A stretch of 5,520 nucleotides of DNA from Dehalococcoidales bacterium (GTDB lineage Bacteria > Chloroflexota > Dehalococcoidia > Dehalococcoidales > Fen-1064), in assembly GCA_016929875.1 (NCBI GenBank), contig JAFGHZ010000121.1:1-5520 (forward strand), written 5' to 3'. Within the stretch, counting starts at the first letter, position 1; every line of letters begins with the position of its first letter. The notes beneath the pieces were generated by a model. The model worked only from the letters and a program-made list of their open reading frames with translations, ran no database searches and was not told the origin of the DNA. The position numbers and the translations under genes were made by a program. This document shows positions 1 through 5,519 of this stretch, piece by piece.

Positions 1-242
1 CCTTCGAAGGCGAGCTTCAGAGAGAGAAGTACAAATCTAAAGCCAATGCCGTCAAGGAACTGGGCATTATAAATCACGGCGACCCCTTCAACGACAAGGG
101 TATTCTCTGTATGTACGCCTGGCAGAACGGTAAATTCGAAGAGGCGGTAGCTCATAATCGTGCCTGCCTTCTTAAAGAAAGGGATATCTTACTGAGGCGC
201 GGCTACCGCAATCCTAACGGTCTGGCATTATTTACTAAATAG
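1..242 (+). CDS. C-terminal fragment of an unrecognised protein
   Basis: An open frame enters from the left edge (first full codon at 3) and ends at TAG 240-242, giving the last 79 residues. The start lies outside the window. I do not recognise the family. The fragment is soluble and highly charged, with no membrane segment. Its middle, around 'NGKFEEAVAHNRACL' (about residues 42-56 of the fragment), resembles one tetratricopeptide-type helical hairpin (G-x-[FY]-x-E-A followed by a second helix with A-L/C-L spacing), but a single match is weak evidence. The tail is basic and ends GLALFTK. A possible hairpin terminator follows 32 bp downstream and a good promoter precedes recO, so this gene probably belongs to a separate transcription unit. 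That it is coding is fairly secure from the uninterrupted frame and normal codon use; function is unassigned. Confidence 0.7.
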   Translation, partial: FEGELQREKYKSKANAVKELGIINHGDPFNDKGILCMYAWQNGKFEEAVAHNRACLLKERDILLRRGYRNPNGLALFTK

Positions 243-274
243 CAAAAATCTTTCCTTGTGTGTGTAAACACCAG

Positions 275-293
275 GGGAGAAAATTTCCCTTTT
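275..293 (+). terminator. Possible weak intrinsic terminator after the left-edge gene
   Basis: GGGAGA (275-280) can pair with TTTCCC (284-289), including one G-T wobble, around an AAA loop, and four T residues follow at 290-293. The stem is only 6 bp and partly A-T, so termination would be modest. Its place between the upstream stop codon (242) and the recO promoter (320) suits a terminator. Folding-energy calculation or transcript 3'-end data would decide. Confidence 0.35.
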
Positions 294-319
294 CCATTTC
301 TCAATCAGGAGGGTAATTC

Positions 320-348
320 TTGACATTATCTCATCCAGAGATTAGAAT
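320..348 (+). promoter_or_regulatory. Predicted sigma70-type promoter for recO
   Basis: TTGACA at 320-325 is a perfect -35 hexamer. TAGAAT at 343-348 matches five of six -10 positions, and the spacer is exactly 17 bp. Transcription would start near 355, giving a leader of about 33 nt before the recO ATG at 388. It is the best promoter match in the window and implies that recO is transcribed independently of the left-edge gene. The same bases can also be read as the start of a 16-codon leader ORF (see findings). Confidence 0.65.
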
Positions 349-387
349 GCCGACATCTGATAACTATTAGAATAACAGGCTAATAAA

Positions 388-1164
388 ATGCCCCGACCGA
401 GAGATTACCAGACCGAAGCTGTCATTATCAAAAAAACAAAACTGGGTGAGGCGGACAGAATCCTCACTCTCTATACACCCGATTTGGGTAAAATTCAGGC
501 AGTCGCTAAGGGTGTGCGCCGTCCCAAAAGCAAGATGGCGGGGCACCTGGAACTCCTGACACACAGCCAGGTCAATCTGTCACGGGGACGGAACCTGGAC
601 ACCATCACCGGCAGCCAGACGATTAACGCTTTTCTGCCTCTGAAAACCGACCTCTGGCTGACGTCTTACGGGCTTTACGTGATTGAACTCGTCAACCAGT
701 TTACCGCCGACCATATCGAGGACGAAGATTTGTTCCGTTTATTAATCGATACACTACAGAGCTTGAGCGAGACGAATAACCGGGAACTTCTTTTGCGCTA
801 TTTCGAAATCCACTTACTGGAATCATCCGGCTACCGCCCTCAATTACAGGAGTGTGTCACCTGCCATCGACCGCTGGAGCCGATCACCAACTCATTCTCC
901 GCCAGGCTGGGGGGTACATTATGCCCGGCGTGCGGTCTGAACCAGCCTTTTGCCCGCCCTATTTCGGTGAATGCCCTGAAAGTACTCAGGTTCATTCAGG
1001 GAAACGACTTCAACGCTGTCGGAAAATTGAAAATAGATACACAACTATCCGGCGAACTGGAGAGCATTACCCGCAGTTATCTCAAATACCTGCTGGAGCG
1101 CGAGGTGAAATCCGCCAACTGGTTGGATGAACTCAAAGAACAAATGAAAAAGACAAAGAGTTAA
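388..1164 (+). CDS. recO: DNA repair protein RecO
   Basis: RecO works in the RecFOR recombinational-repair pathway. With RecR it helps load RecA onto SSB-coated single-stranded DNA, and it anneals complementary strands. The 258-residue length is typical. The N-terminal OB-fold region (about residues 6-80) contains the characteristic run ILTLYTPDLGKIQAVAKGVRRPKS, given here in part: 'ADRILTLYTPDLGKI' then 'AKGVRRPKSKM'. The C-terminal helical half carries a four-cysteine zinc site, C156-x2-C159 and C179-x2-C182, present in many but not all RecO proteins. The ATG at 388 has only a weak AGG (377-379) as ribosome binding site, but the frame is closed by TAA at 373-375, and the protein begins where family members usually do (YQTEAVII). 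It has its own predicted promoter and is followed by a 264-bp repeat-rich gap, so it may be monocistronic. Identification is secure. Confidence 0.95.
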   Translation: MPRPRDYQTEAVIIKKTKLGEADRILTLYTPDLGKIQAVAKGVRRPKSKMAGHLELLTHSQVNLSRGRNLDTITGSQTINAFLPLKTDLWLTSYGLYVIELVNQFTADHIEDEDLFRLLIDTLQSLSETNNRELLLRYFEIHLLESSGYRPQLQECVTCHRPLEPITNSFSARLGGTLCPACGLNQPFARPISVNALKVLRFIQGNDFNAVGKLKIDTQLSGELESITRSYLKYLLEREVKSANWLDELKEQMKKTKS

Positions 1165-1177
1165 ATTTAATCATCCC

Positions 1178-1217
1178 ATTCCGGCGAAAGCCGGAATCCA
1201 GTAATATTTCTCTGGAT
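1178..1217. repeat. GAAA-capped palindromic interspersed repeat
   Basis: ATTCCGGC (1178-1185) and GCCGGAAT (1190-1197) form a perfect 8-bp stem closed by a GAAA tetraloop. A second small inverted repeat follows at once: ATCCAG (1196-1201) and CTGGAT (1212-1217). This 'CATTCC-hairpin-GGAATCCAG' form is a familiar REP-like intergenic repeat type in many bacterial genomes (recalled knowledge, not searched). It begins 13 bp after the recO stop. It could act as an mRNA 3'-end stabiliser, but no T-run follows the stem, so I do not call it a terminator. Confidence 0.7.
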
Positions 1218-1345
1218 CCCGATTCCATCGGGGTGTGGCAATCTAGAACCCTTCGTTTGAATCACTCCTTTCGCTTTAGATTGCTTCGTCGTCCCGACAA
1301 AATTTATCAGACAGAGATACGGAATCGGGACTTCTCGCAAAGACA
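1218..1345 (-). repeat. Interspersed palindromic element, copy A (truncated, with insertion)
   Basis: Read on the minus strand this is a second copy of the element at 2926-3033. The 73-bp core (1290 down to 1218) aligns without gaps to 2948-3020 with 8 differences (65/73 identical), and the terminal 12-mer TGTCTTTGCGAG (1345-1334) is identical to 2926-2937. Internal pairing is kept: GCAATCTA (1238-1245) with TAGATTGC (1277-1284), and CCCGAT (1218-1223) with ATCGGG (1227-1232). Two things differ from copy B. The far terminal repeat (the CTCGCAACGACA end) is missing, replaced by the hairpin repeat at 1178-1217, and 43 bp replace 10 bp next to the remaining terminus. There is no coding content; a small non-autonomous mobile element or a REP/BIME-type repeat is the likely nature. 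Confidence 0.75.
1291..1331. repeat. Insert with its own inverted ends inside repeat copy A
   Basis: This 41-bp segment has perfect 7-bp inverted ends, GTCCCGA (1291-1297) and TCGGGAC (1325-1331), around a 27-nt AT-rich centre. It sits where copy B has only 10 bp (2938-2947), so it is either a nested small palindromic insertion or a variant module of the repeat family. It contains no ORF and no recognisable regulatory motif. Confidence 0.5.
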
Positions 1346-1386
1346 TTGGGGGATTTCCGCCCCTCCTATTCAGGATTTACCGACTT

Positions 1387-1395
1387 TGTGATAAT
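1387..1395 (+). promoter_or_regulatory. Possible extended -10 promoter for lysS
   Basis: TGTGATAAT contains TG, one base, then GATAAT (1390-1395), five of six bases of the -10 consensus in extended -10 form. The -35 region at 17-bp spacing is poor (TATTCA, 1367-1372). Transcription would start near 1402, about 27 nt before the lysS ATG. A nearby alternative hexamer is TATAGT (1395-1400). The position between the repeat block and lysS supports a promoter, but the match alone is modest. Confidence 0.4.
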
Positions 1396-1414
1396 ATAGT
1401 GTAACGAATAAACT

Positions 1415-1419
1415 GGTGA
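1415..1419 (+). promoter_or_regulatory. Ribosome binding site that decides the lysS start
   Basis: GGTGA at 1415-1419 lies 9 nt before ATG 1429. The alternative in-frame GTG at 1420 directly abuts this sequence and could not use it, so ATG 1429 is the better start. Confidence 0.6.
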
Positions 1420-1428
1420 GTGATTGAT

Positions 1429-2916
1429 ATGCCATCGAGAATTGAACGTATCTCAGAACAGAGAATGCAAAAACTGGCGAATATCCACGCCCTGGGTATC
1501 GACCCTTATCCGCCTCGCTATAAGCGTACGCATACCGCTCAACAGGCAATCGAACTGCTGGCACAGGCAGAGCAAGCCGTCAAGACGGAGACGGACGAGG
1601 TCAATATCGCCGGACGTATTATGGCAAACCGACTGATGGGAAAAATCTCCTTTATGGATATCCACGACAGTTCGGGTAAAATCCAGCTGTTTCTCAGCAA
1701 GACCGAACTCGACGAACAAAGTACCGCCCTGCTCAAAGAACTGGACATCGGCGATATTATCGGCGCAAAGGGTGTGGTCTTCCGCACCAGAAGCAAAGAG
1801 CCGACCATCAGAGCCAAAACCCTGACAATGCTGGCGAAGTCGCTCCAGCCCCTGCCGGAAAAATGGCACGGCTTGAGTGACGTCGAAATCCGTTACCGCC
1901 AGCGCTACCTCGACCTGATTTCCAACGAGGAAGCCAGAAAGACTTTCCGGCTGCGCAGTCAGATTGTCAGCGCAGTTCGGCGATATATGGATAGTGGTGG
2001 GTTTATGGAAGTAGAAACACCCATCCTTCTACCTGAAGCAGGCGGTGCTGCGGCTGAGCCATTTGTTACTCACTATAACGCTATCAACCGTGACCTTTAT
2101 CTGCGCATTGAAACCGAACTGCGTTTGAAAAGACTCATTATCGGCGGGTTCGAGAGAGTTTATGAGATAGCAAGGACATTCCGTAACGAAGGCGTCTCTT
2201 TCAAACATAGTCCCGAATTCACCATGATGGAGAGCTACGAGGCATATGCCGATTATAACGATGTCATGAACAGGGTAGAAGAATTGGTCTCCTCGGTAGC
2301 TCAGGAAGTACTGGGTACGACCAGCGTCAAATTCGGCGAGGCAACGATTGACCTCAAACCGCCGTGGCAGAGGTTGTCTTTCAGGGATGCCATCACTCAA
2401 TATAGCGGCATCGACTTCGTGCAATATCCGAACGTTGATTTGCTACGGGCGAAAATGAAGGAAAAGGGCATAGAAGTCGACCCCAAGAAGGATTGGGCAC
2501 ACCTGGTGGATGACCTGCTTTCCACTTTTGTGGAACCGAAATTAATCCAGCCCACGTTTTTACTGGATTATCCCCTGTCTTTATCGCCGCTGGCAAAGAA
2601 AAAACCCGGTCAGGAACGCGTTGTAGAGCGATTTGAGGCATTTGCCGGCGGTATTGAGATTGCTAACGCCTTCACGGAATTGAACGACCCCCTGGACCAG
2701 CGTGAGCGCTTCGAACAGCAGGCAAAAGAGCGTCCGCAGGGTGATAAAGAGTCGATTGACGAGGATTTCCTGCTCGCGATGGAATACGGTATGCCCCCGA
2801 CCGGCGGACTGGGCATCGGCATCGACAGGCTGGTGATGCTCCTCACCGATAAACAATCGATTAGAGAAGTGATTCTGTTCCCGCAGTTAAAGGAAAAACA
2901 AGAAGACAAACCTTAA
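1429..2916 (+). CDS. lysS: Lysine--tRNA ligase (class II LysRS)
   Basis: LysRS charges tRNA-Lys with lysine using ATP in the cytoplasm. The 495-residue protein has the full bacterial class II layout. An N-terminal OB-fold anticodon-binding domain covers about residues 55-135 (VNIAGRIMANRLMGK, then FMDIHDSSGKIQLFLS). The catalytic domain starts near 155 with RYRQRYLDLI. Motif 1 is about 176-198, ending VETPIL. Motif 2 is 251-265, with FRNEG and the typical H-x-PEFT at 260-265. Motif 3 is about 459-485, with GLGIGIDRLVMLL and SIREVILFP. The GGAAAEPF loop and the GG-IEIANAF-ELNDP segment (407-421) are also as expected. An upstream GTG at 1420 would add three residues, but the ribosome binding site favours ATG 1429. 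The gene is bracketed by inverted copies of one intergenic repeat. serS follows after 168 bp with no clear promoter, so lysS-serS co-transcription is plausible. Nothing suggests inactivation. Confidence 0.96.
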   Translation: MPSRIERISEQRMQKLANIHALGIDPYPPRYKRTHTAQQAIELLAQAEQAVKTETDEVNIAGRIMANRLMGKISFMDIHDSSGKIQLFLSKTELDEQSTALLKELDIGDIIGAKGVVFRTRSKEPTIRAKTLTMLAKSLQPLPEKWHGLSDVEIRYRQRYLDLISNEEARKTFRLRSQIVSAVRRYMDSGGFMEVETPILLPEAGGAAAEPFVTHYNAINRDLYLRIETELRLKRLIIGGFERVYEIARTFRNEGVSFKHSPEFTMMESYEAYADYNDVMNRVEELVSSVAQEVLGTTSVKFGEATIDLKPPWQRLSFRDAITQYSGIDFVQYPNVDLLRAKMKEKGIEVDPKKDWAHLVDDLLSTFVEPKLIQPTFLLDYPLSLSPLAKKKPGQERVVERFEAFAGGIEIANAFTELNDPLDQRERFEQQAKERPQGDKESIDEDFLLAMEYGMPPTGGLGIGIDRLVMLLTDKQSIREVILFPQLKEKQEDKP

Positions 2917-2925
2917 AAAGCAAAA

Positions 2926-3033
2926 TGTCTTTGCGAGGAGCCGAAGCGACGAAGCAATCTAAAGCGGATGGAGTGATTTACACAAAGGGTTTTAGATTGC
3001 CACGCCCCGATGAAATCGGGGCTCGCAACGACA
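2926..3033 (+). repeat. Interspersed palindromic element, copy B (intact)
   Basis: This 108-bp unit has near-perfect 12-bp terminal inverted repeats: TGTCTTTGCGAG (2926-2937) and CTCGCAACGACA (3022-3033), with one mismatch. Inside are two more nested palindromes. GCAATCTAAA (2954-2963) pairs perfectly with TTTAGATTGC (2991-3000). GCCCCGAT (3004-3011) pairs with ATCGGGGC (3015-3022) around a GAA loop. The whole can fold as a branched structure. It fills most of the lysS-serS gap and is the inverted counterpart of copy A. Elements of this 'TTGCGAGGAGCC...GAAGCAATCT...' style are common intergenic repeats in several anaerobic bacterial lineages (recalled, not searched). No coding potential is seen, and no convincing target-site duplication is visible. 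Confidence 0.8.
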
Positions 3034-3084
3034 ATGCGATGGAATTCAGAACTCAGCTACGAGAATTAAACAGAGGTTGATAGT

Positions 3085-4326
3085 ATGTTGGACTTAAAAT
3101 ATATTCGCGAGAATACTGAACTCGTCAGGCAGGCAATCGCTAATCGTCACGATACCGCCCCGCTGGACGAAATTCTCAAGCTCGATAGCGAACGCCGCCG
3201 GAAAGTAGCCGAACTGGAAGAACTGCGGCACAACCGCAAGCAGACCTCGAGGGAAAAACAGGCAGATGCCGCCGAGGAAGGCCGTGCCCTCCGCAACAAA
3301 ATCAGAGACCTCGAAGAAGAGGTCAGAACACTGGACGCAAAGCTGAACGACCTTCTGCTGCAGGTCCCTAACATCCCCGACCCTCGTGTCCCGATCGGTA
3401 AGGATGACAGCGAGAACCCGGTTGTCAGGACATGGGGTGAACCGAAAAAATTGCCCTTCGCCCCGAAACCCCACTGGGAACTGGGAGAATCCCTCAACAT
3501 TATCGACTTCGACCGCGGCGTAAAATTATCGGGAACACGGTTCTACGTCTTGCGCGGGCCCGGCGCCCGCCTGCAAAGAGCAATCATCGCTTTTATGCTC
3601 GATTTGCATACCAGGGAACACGGCTACACGGAGATTTATCCTCCGTTCATGGTCAAAAAAGAATGCATGGTCGGCGCCGGACAGCTGCCGAAGTTCGCCG
3701 ACAATATATACCACGATGCAGAGGACGATTTATGGTTCATCGGGACCGCAGAAATTCCGTTGACCAATCTCCACAGCGGTGAAATCATTCCCCCGGGAAT
3801 GTTGCCCTTTCACTATGTCGCTTATACCGCCTGTTTCCGTCGGGAGAAAATGTCCGCCGGTAAAGATACCCGGGGCATCAAGCGAGGCCATCAGTTCGAT
3901 AAGGTGGAAATGTATAAATTCACTGAACCTGAGAAATCCGACGAAGAACTGGAAAAGATGCTAAAGGATGCGGAAGATGTCTGCCAGAAGCTCGGGTTAC
4001 CTTACCGCATTACCCAATTATGCACCGGCGATATCGGTTTCGGTTCGAGATTATCCTATGATATAAATGTCTGGGCACCGGGCTGTCAGGAATGGCTCGA
4101 GGTCAGTTCCTGCTCCAATTGCGGCGATTTTCAGGCGCGCCGTGCCAATATCCGCTATCGCCCCGCTCCCGATGCCAAGCCGCAGTACGTTCACACCCTC
4201 AACGGCAGCGGACTGGCTTTACCGAGAATTATGATCGCCGTTATGGAAAACTACCAGCAGGCAGACGGAACTATCGCCGTCCCCGAGGTACTACAGGATT
4301 TTGTCAAAGCAAAGGTAATCAAGTAG
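3085..4326 (+). CDS. serS: Serine--tRNA ligase (SerRS)
   Basis: SerRS charges tRNA-Ser isoacceptors (and tRNA-Sec where present) with serine. At 413 residues it is near the usual bacterial length. The N-terminal long antiparallel coiled coil (about 28-95, rich in E, R, K and L) is the arm that grips the long variable loop of tRNA-Ser. The catalytic domain holds the serine-site TAE at 221-223 within TAEIPLTNLHSGE. Motif 2 is about 248-279 (ACFRREKMSAGKDTRG, then HQFDKVEMYKF). Then come EVSSCSN (339-345) and DFQARR (348-353). Motif 3 is about 371-401 (LNGSGLALPRIMIAVMENYQQADG). ATG 3085 has AGAGG (3072-3076) at 8-nt spacing and begins MLDLKYIREN, the normal family N-terminus. No T-box-like leader is visible upstream, only repeat copy B. 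The stop codon overlaps the ribosome binding site of the next gene. tRNA-Ser(UGA), a substrate, lies about 1.1 kb downstream. Confidence 0.96.
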   Translation: MLDLKYIRENTELVRQAIANRHDTAPLDEILKLDSERRRKVAELEELRHNRKQTSREKQADAAEEGRALRNKIRDLEEEVRTLDAKLNDLLLQVPNIPDPRVPIGKDDSENPVVRTWGEPKKLPFAPKPHWELGESLNIIDFDRGVKLSGTRFYVLRGPGARLQRAIIAFMLDLHTREHGYTEIYPPFMVKKECMVGAGQLPKFADNIYHDAEDDLWFIGTAEIPLTNLHSGEIIPPGMLPFHYVAYTACFRREKMSAGKDTRGIKRGHQFDKVEMYKFTEPEKSDEELEKMLKDAEDVCQKLGLPYRITQLCTGDIGFGSRLSYDINVWAPGCQEWLEVSSCSNCGDFQARRANIRYRPAPDAKPQYVHTLNGSGLALPRIMIAVMENYQQADGTIAVPEVLQDFVKAKVIK

Positions 4327-4330
4327 GTGA
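4325..4330 (+). promoter_or_regulatory. Ribosome binding site overlapping the serS stop codon
   Basis: AGGTGA (4325-4330) shares its first two bases with the serS TAG (4324-4326) and lies 7 nt before ATG 4338. Ribosomes finishing serS would cover this site, so coupled or re-initiating translation of the small downstream gene is likely. It also supports ATG 4338 over any start inside serS. Confidence 0.65.
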
Positions 4331-4337
4331 TATCATA

Positions 4338-4592
4338 ATGGCAAAACGCTACAACGTGACAATAAAAGTTATCTCTCAAAAGGGCAAGTGCAGTACAGGG
4401 CATAAGGTGGGAGATGAATGGCAGACAAACGGCAATACACCTGAAGGGATTTGTCTCAATGCTTTTGGTATGCTATTACCCAATATCAGGGCACTGATGT
4501 TCGGCGGCTCATTCCCATGGGAAACCGAAGAAGGTGTAGGACATTTTTCCTGTCCCGATGCAGAAAACCCGATTATATTTGAATTGAGATGA
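4338..4592 (+). CDS. TIGR04076 family protein, function unknown
   Basis: This 84-residue protein matches my recollection of the TIGR04076 family: small cytoplasmic proteins with a basic VTIKVISQKGKCSTGHKVGDEW start, a central GICLNAFGMLLPNIRALMFGG segment, then FPWE and a closing CPDAENPIIFELR (quoted in parts below 20 residues: 'KGKCSTGHKVGDEW', 'GICLNAFGMLLPNIRAL', 'GGSFPWE', 'CPDAENPIIFELR'). Conserved Cys18, His22, Cys39 and Cys72 could bind a metal or take part in redox chemistry, but no activity is known to me. There is no signal peptide or membrane segment. It starts 11 bp after serS with an overlapping ribosome binding site, so it is almost certainly in the serS transcript. The frame stays open upstream into serS (to 4092), but that extension lies over conserved SerRS sequence and is not part of the protein. 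Confidence 0.85.
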   Translation: MAKRYNVTIKVISQKGKCSTGHKVGDEWQTNGNTPEGICLNAFGMLLPNIRALMFGGSFPWETEEGVGHFSCPDAENPIIFELR

Positions 4593-4631
4593 GTGAACAA
4601 ATAGTATCTTCACAAATTATTACCATGCATA

Positions 4632-4644
4632 AGGAGAGCAAGTG
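4632..4644 (+). promoter_or_regulatory. Ribosome binding site and GTG start of the membrane protein gene
   Basis: AGGAG (4632-4636), within TAAGGAGAG, precedes GTG 4642 by 5 nt. No ATG in this frame lies upstream, and the first downstream ATG (codon 43) would remove the first membrane helix, so GTG is the best start. Confidence 0.6.
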
Positions 4645-5364
4645 GAATACAAAAAAAGATGGATTTACAAGCTCTGCCAATACAGCTGGCTCATCCTCCT
4701 GCCTATATTGATTGTATTGTGGATTTTAGTCTGGCTGTTACCGGGAATCGCGCCGCAATTCGTAGAGATGGCAATTGTGGCTAGCGCCATTTCTGTCATC
4801 GGGCTGGCGGCCGTGACCTACCTGTACTCCATACACACCAGGGAACTCATAGAAACTGCCCGGGAACAAACCGTGGCATCCAGTAGAGTGGCGGAAGCAA
4901 GCGAAAAAAGCACAATGCAGGCTTACGAGCAAGCCATTCAGATGTTGAGGCCTATAGTAATTCCGGAGATAACACCGGCAGGCGGGGTCGACTGGAAATC
5001 ATGGAATGGTAATTTAACTGTCAGAAACGGTGGAAACGGTCCCGCAATCCAATTGCAGATAAAAATATTGGTCGGTGAGGCCGCAGTGCCGTGGCAAAGA
5101 GAACTGCCGGTGCTCCTGGCCGGACAAGTGCAACAATTCGACGTTGCTCTGAATTTCCCGCCGCAGCTGGGAGAGATTGCCAACGGAAATGGGACAAAAC
5201 TCGAATACATGCTACAAATAGACTGGGGAGCACCTTATGAAGAAAGCCGTTCCGGGTGTATTTTACCATTCGTCATTAAGATTGACCCTCATGGTAAATC
5301 ATCCGTCTCAGTCGATATCCTCAGTTTCGAATGGCCATCATTCACCAGAGTACACAGGGGATAA
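4642..5364 (+). CDS. Two-helix membrane protein with C-terminal beta-rich domain, unknown function
   Basis: I do not recognise a named family for this 240-residue protein. Visible parts, in order, are: a basic N-terminus (EYKKRWIYK); a first hydrophobic helix at about 15-34 (WLILLPILIVLWILVWLL); a short loop; a second helix at about 43-62 (MAIVASAISVIGLAAVTYLY); a polar, probably helical linker at about 64-101 (TRELIETAREQTVAS and on); and a C-terminal domain at about 104-238 with alternating hydrophobic residues suggesting a beta-sandwich. 'LTVRNGGNGPAIQLQIKI' (125-142) resembles the 'N-x-G-x-GPA' beta-strand signature common to many uncharacterised two-helix bacterial membrane proteins. By the positive-inside rule, both ends are likely cytoplasmic. 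It starts 49 bp after the TIGR04076 gene with a good ribosome binding site and no clear promoter, so it may be the last gene of the serS unit. Function cannot be inferred. Confidence 0.8.
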   Translation: MEYKKRWIYKLCQYSWLILLPILIVLWILVWLLPGIAPQFVEMAIVASAISVIGLAAVTYLYSIHTRELIETAREQTVASSRVAEASEKSTMQAYEQAIQMLRPIVIPEITPAGGVDWKSWNGNLTVRNGGNGPAIQLQIKILVGEAAVPWQRELPVLLAGQVQQFDVALNFPPQLGEIANGNGTKLEYMLQIDWGAPYEESRSGCILPFVIKIDPHGKSSVSVDILSFEWPSFTRVHRG

Positions 5365-5376
5365 CCGATTTCAGAC

Positions 5377-5406
5377 TTGCCACCGATACAATTTCCTTAC
5401 TAAAAT
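5377..5406 (+). promoter_or_regulatory. Predicted promoter for tRNA-Ser
   Basis: TTGCCA (5377-5382, five of six -35 bases) and TAAAAT (5401-5406, five of six -10 bases) are separated by 18 bp. The start site would fall near 5413, about 22 nt before the tRNA. It lies entirely in the 70-bp gap after the membrane protein stop, as expected for an independently transcribed tRNA gene. Confidence 0.55.
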
Positions 5407-5434
5407 CTAAAGATAGCCCCATCTAACCGAACAT

Positions 5435-5519
5435 GGAGGGGTGACCGAGTGGACTATGGTAACGGTCTTGAAAACCGTCGTTGCGCAAGCAACCGTGGGT
5501 TCGAATCCCACCCCCTCCG
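5435..5519 (+). tRNA. tRNA-Ser, anticodon UGA
   Basis: All cloverleaf parts are present. The acceptor stem is GGAGGGG (5435-5441) with CCCCTCC (5512-5518). The D stem is ACC (5444-5446) with GGT (5458-5460). The anticodon stem is ACGGT (5462-5466) with ACCGT (5474-5478) around loop CTTGAAA; the anticodon TGA is at 5469-5471 and reads UCA and related serine codons. The long class II variable arm is GTTGC (5480-5484), loop GCAA, GCAAC (5489-5493). The T arm is GTGGG, TTCGAAT, CCCAC (5495-5511). The discriminator G at 5519 suits serine. The window ends one base later (C5520), so whether CCA is encoded cannot be seen. The long variable arm is the feature SerRS recognises, matching the serS gene upstream. 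Confidence 0.97.

Noticed and set aside
852..1130. 92-codon plus-strand ORF within recO
   Set aside because: It overlaps the RecO zinc-binding and C-terminal coding sequence in another frame, with no ribosome binding site or recognisable domain.
1178..1210. Strong hairpin after recO as an intrinsic terminator
   Set aside because: The stem is perfect, but the following bases (CCAGTAATATTTC) are not a T-run, and the hairpin is better explained as part of a repeat. It may still slow polymerase or protect mRNA ends.
1420..1428. GTG at 1420 as the lysS start
   Set aside because: It abuts the GGTGA ribosome binding site and so has none of its own; ATG 1429 has proper spacing and gives a family-like N-terminus.
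1453..1869. 138-codon minus-strand ORF opposite lysS
   Set aside because: It is antisense to the well-conserved LysRS OB-fold domain and resembles no known protein; it is explained as a frame shadow. The same holds for the other minus-strand ORFs opposite lysS, serS, recO and the membrane protein gene.
2917..3084. T-box or other riboswitch leader before serS
   Set aside because: All complex folding here is accounted for by repeat copy B, and no T-box core sequence (AGGGTGG-type) or antiterminator/terminator pair with a T-run is visible.
1165..3084. CRISPR array formed by the repeated intergenic sequences
   Set aside because: There are only two copies, in inverted orientation and separated by a whole gene, with no regular spacers.
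4092..4337. Longer version of the TIGR04076 ORF starting inside serS
   Set aside because: The extra 82 codons lie out of frame over the conserved SerRS motif 3 region; the recognisable domain begins at 4338, which has its own ribosome binding site.
4625..4711. 28-codon ORF from ATG 4625
   Set aside because: It overlaps the membrane protein gene out of frame and has no ribosome binding site; the AGGAG lies downstream of this ATG and serves GTG 4642.
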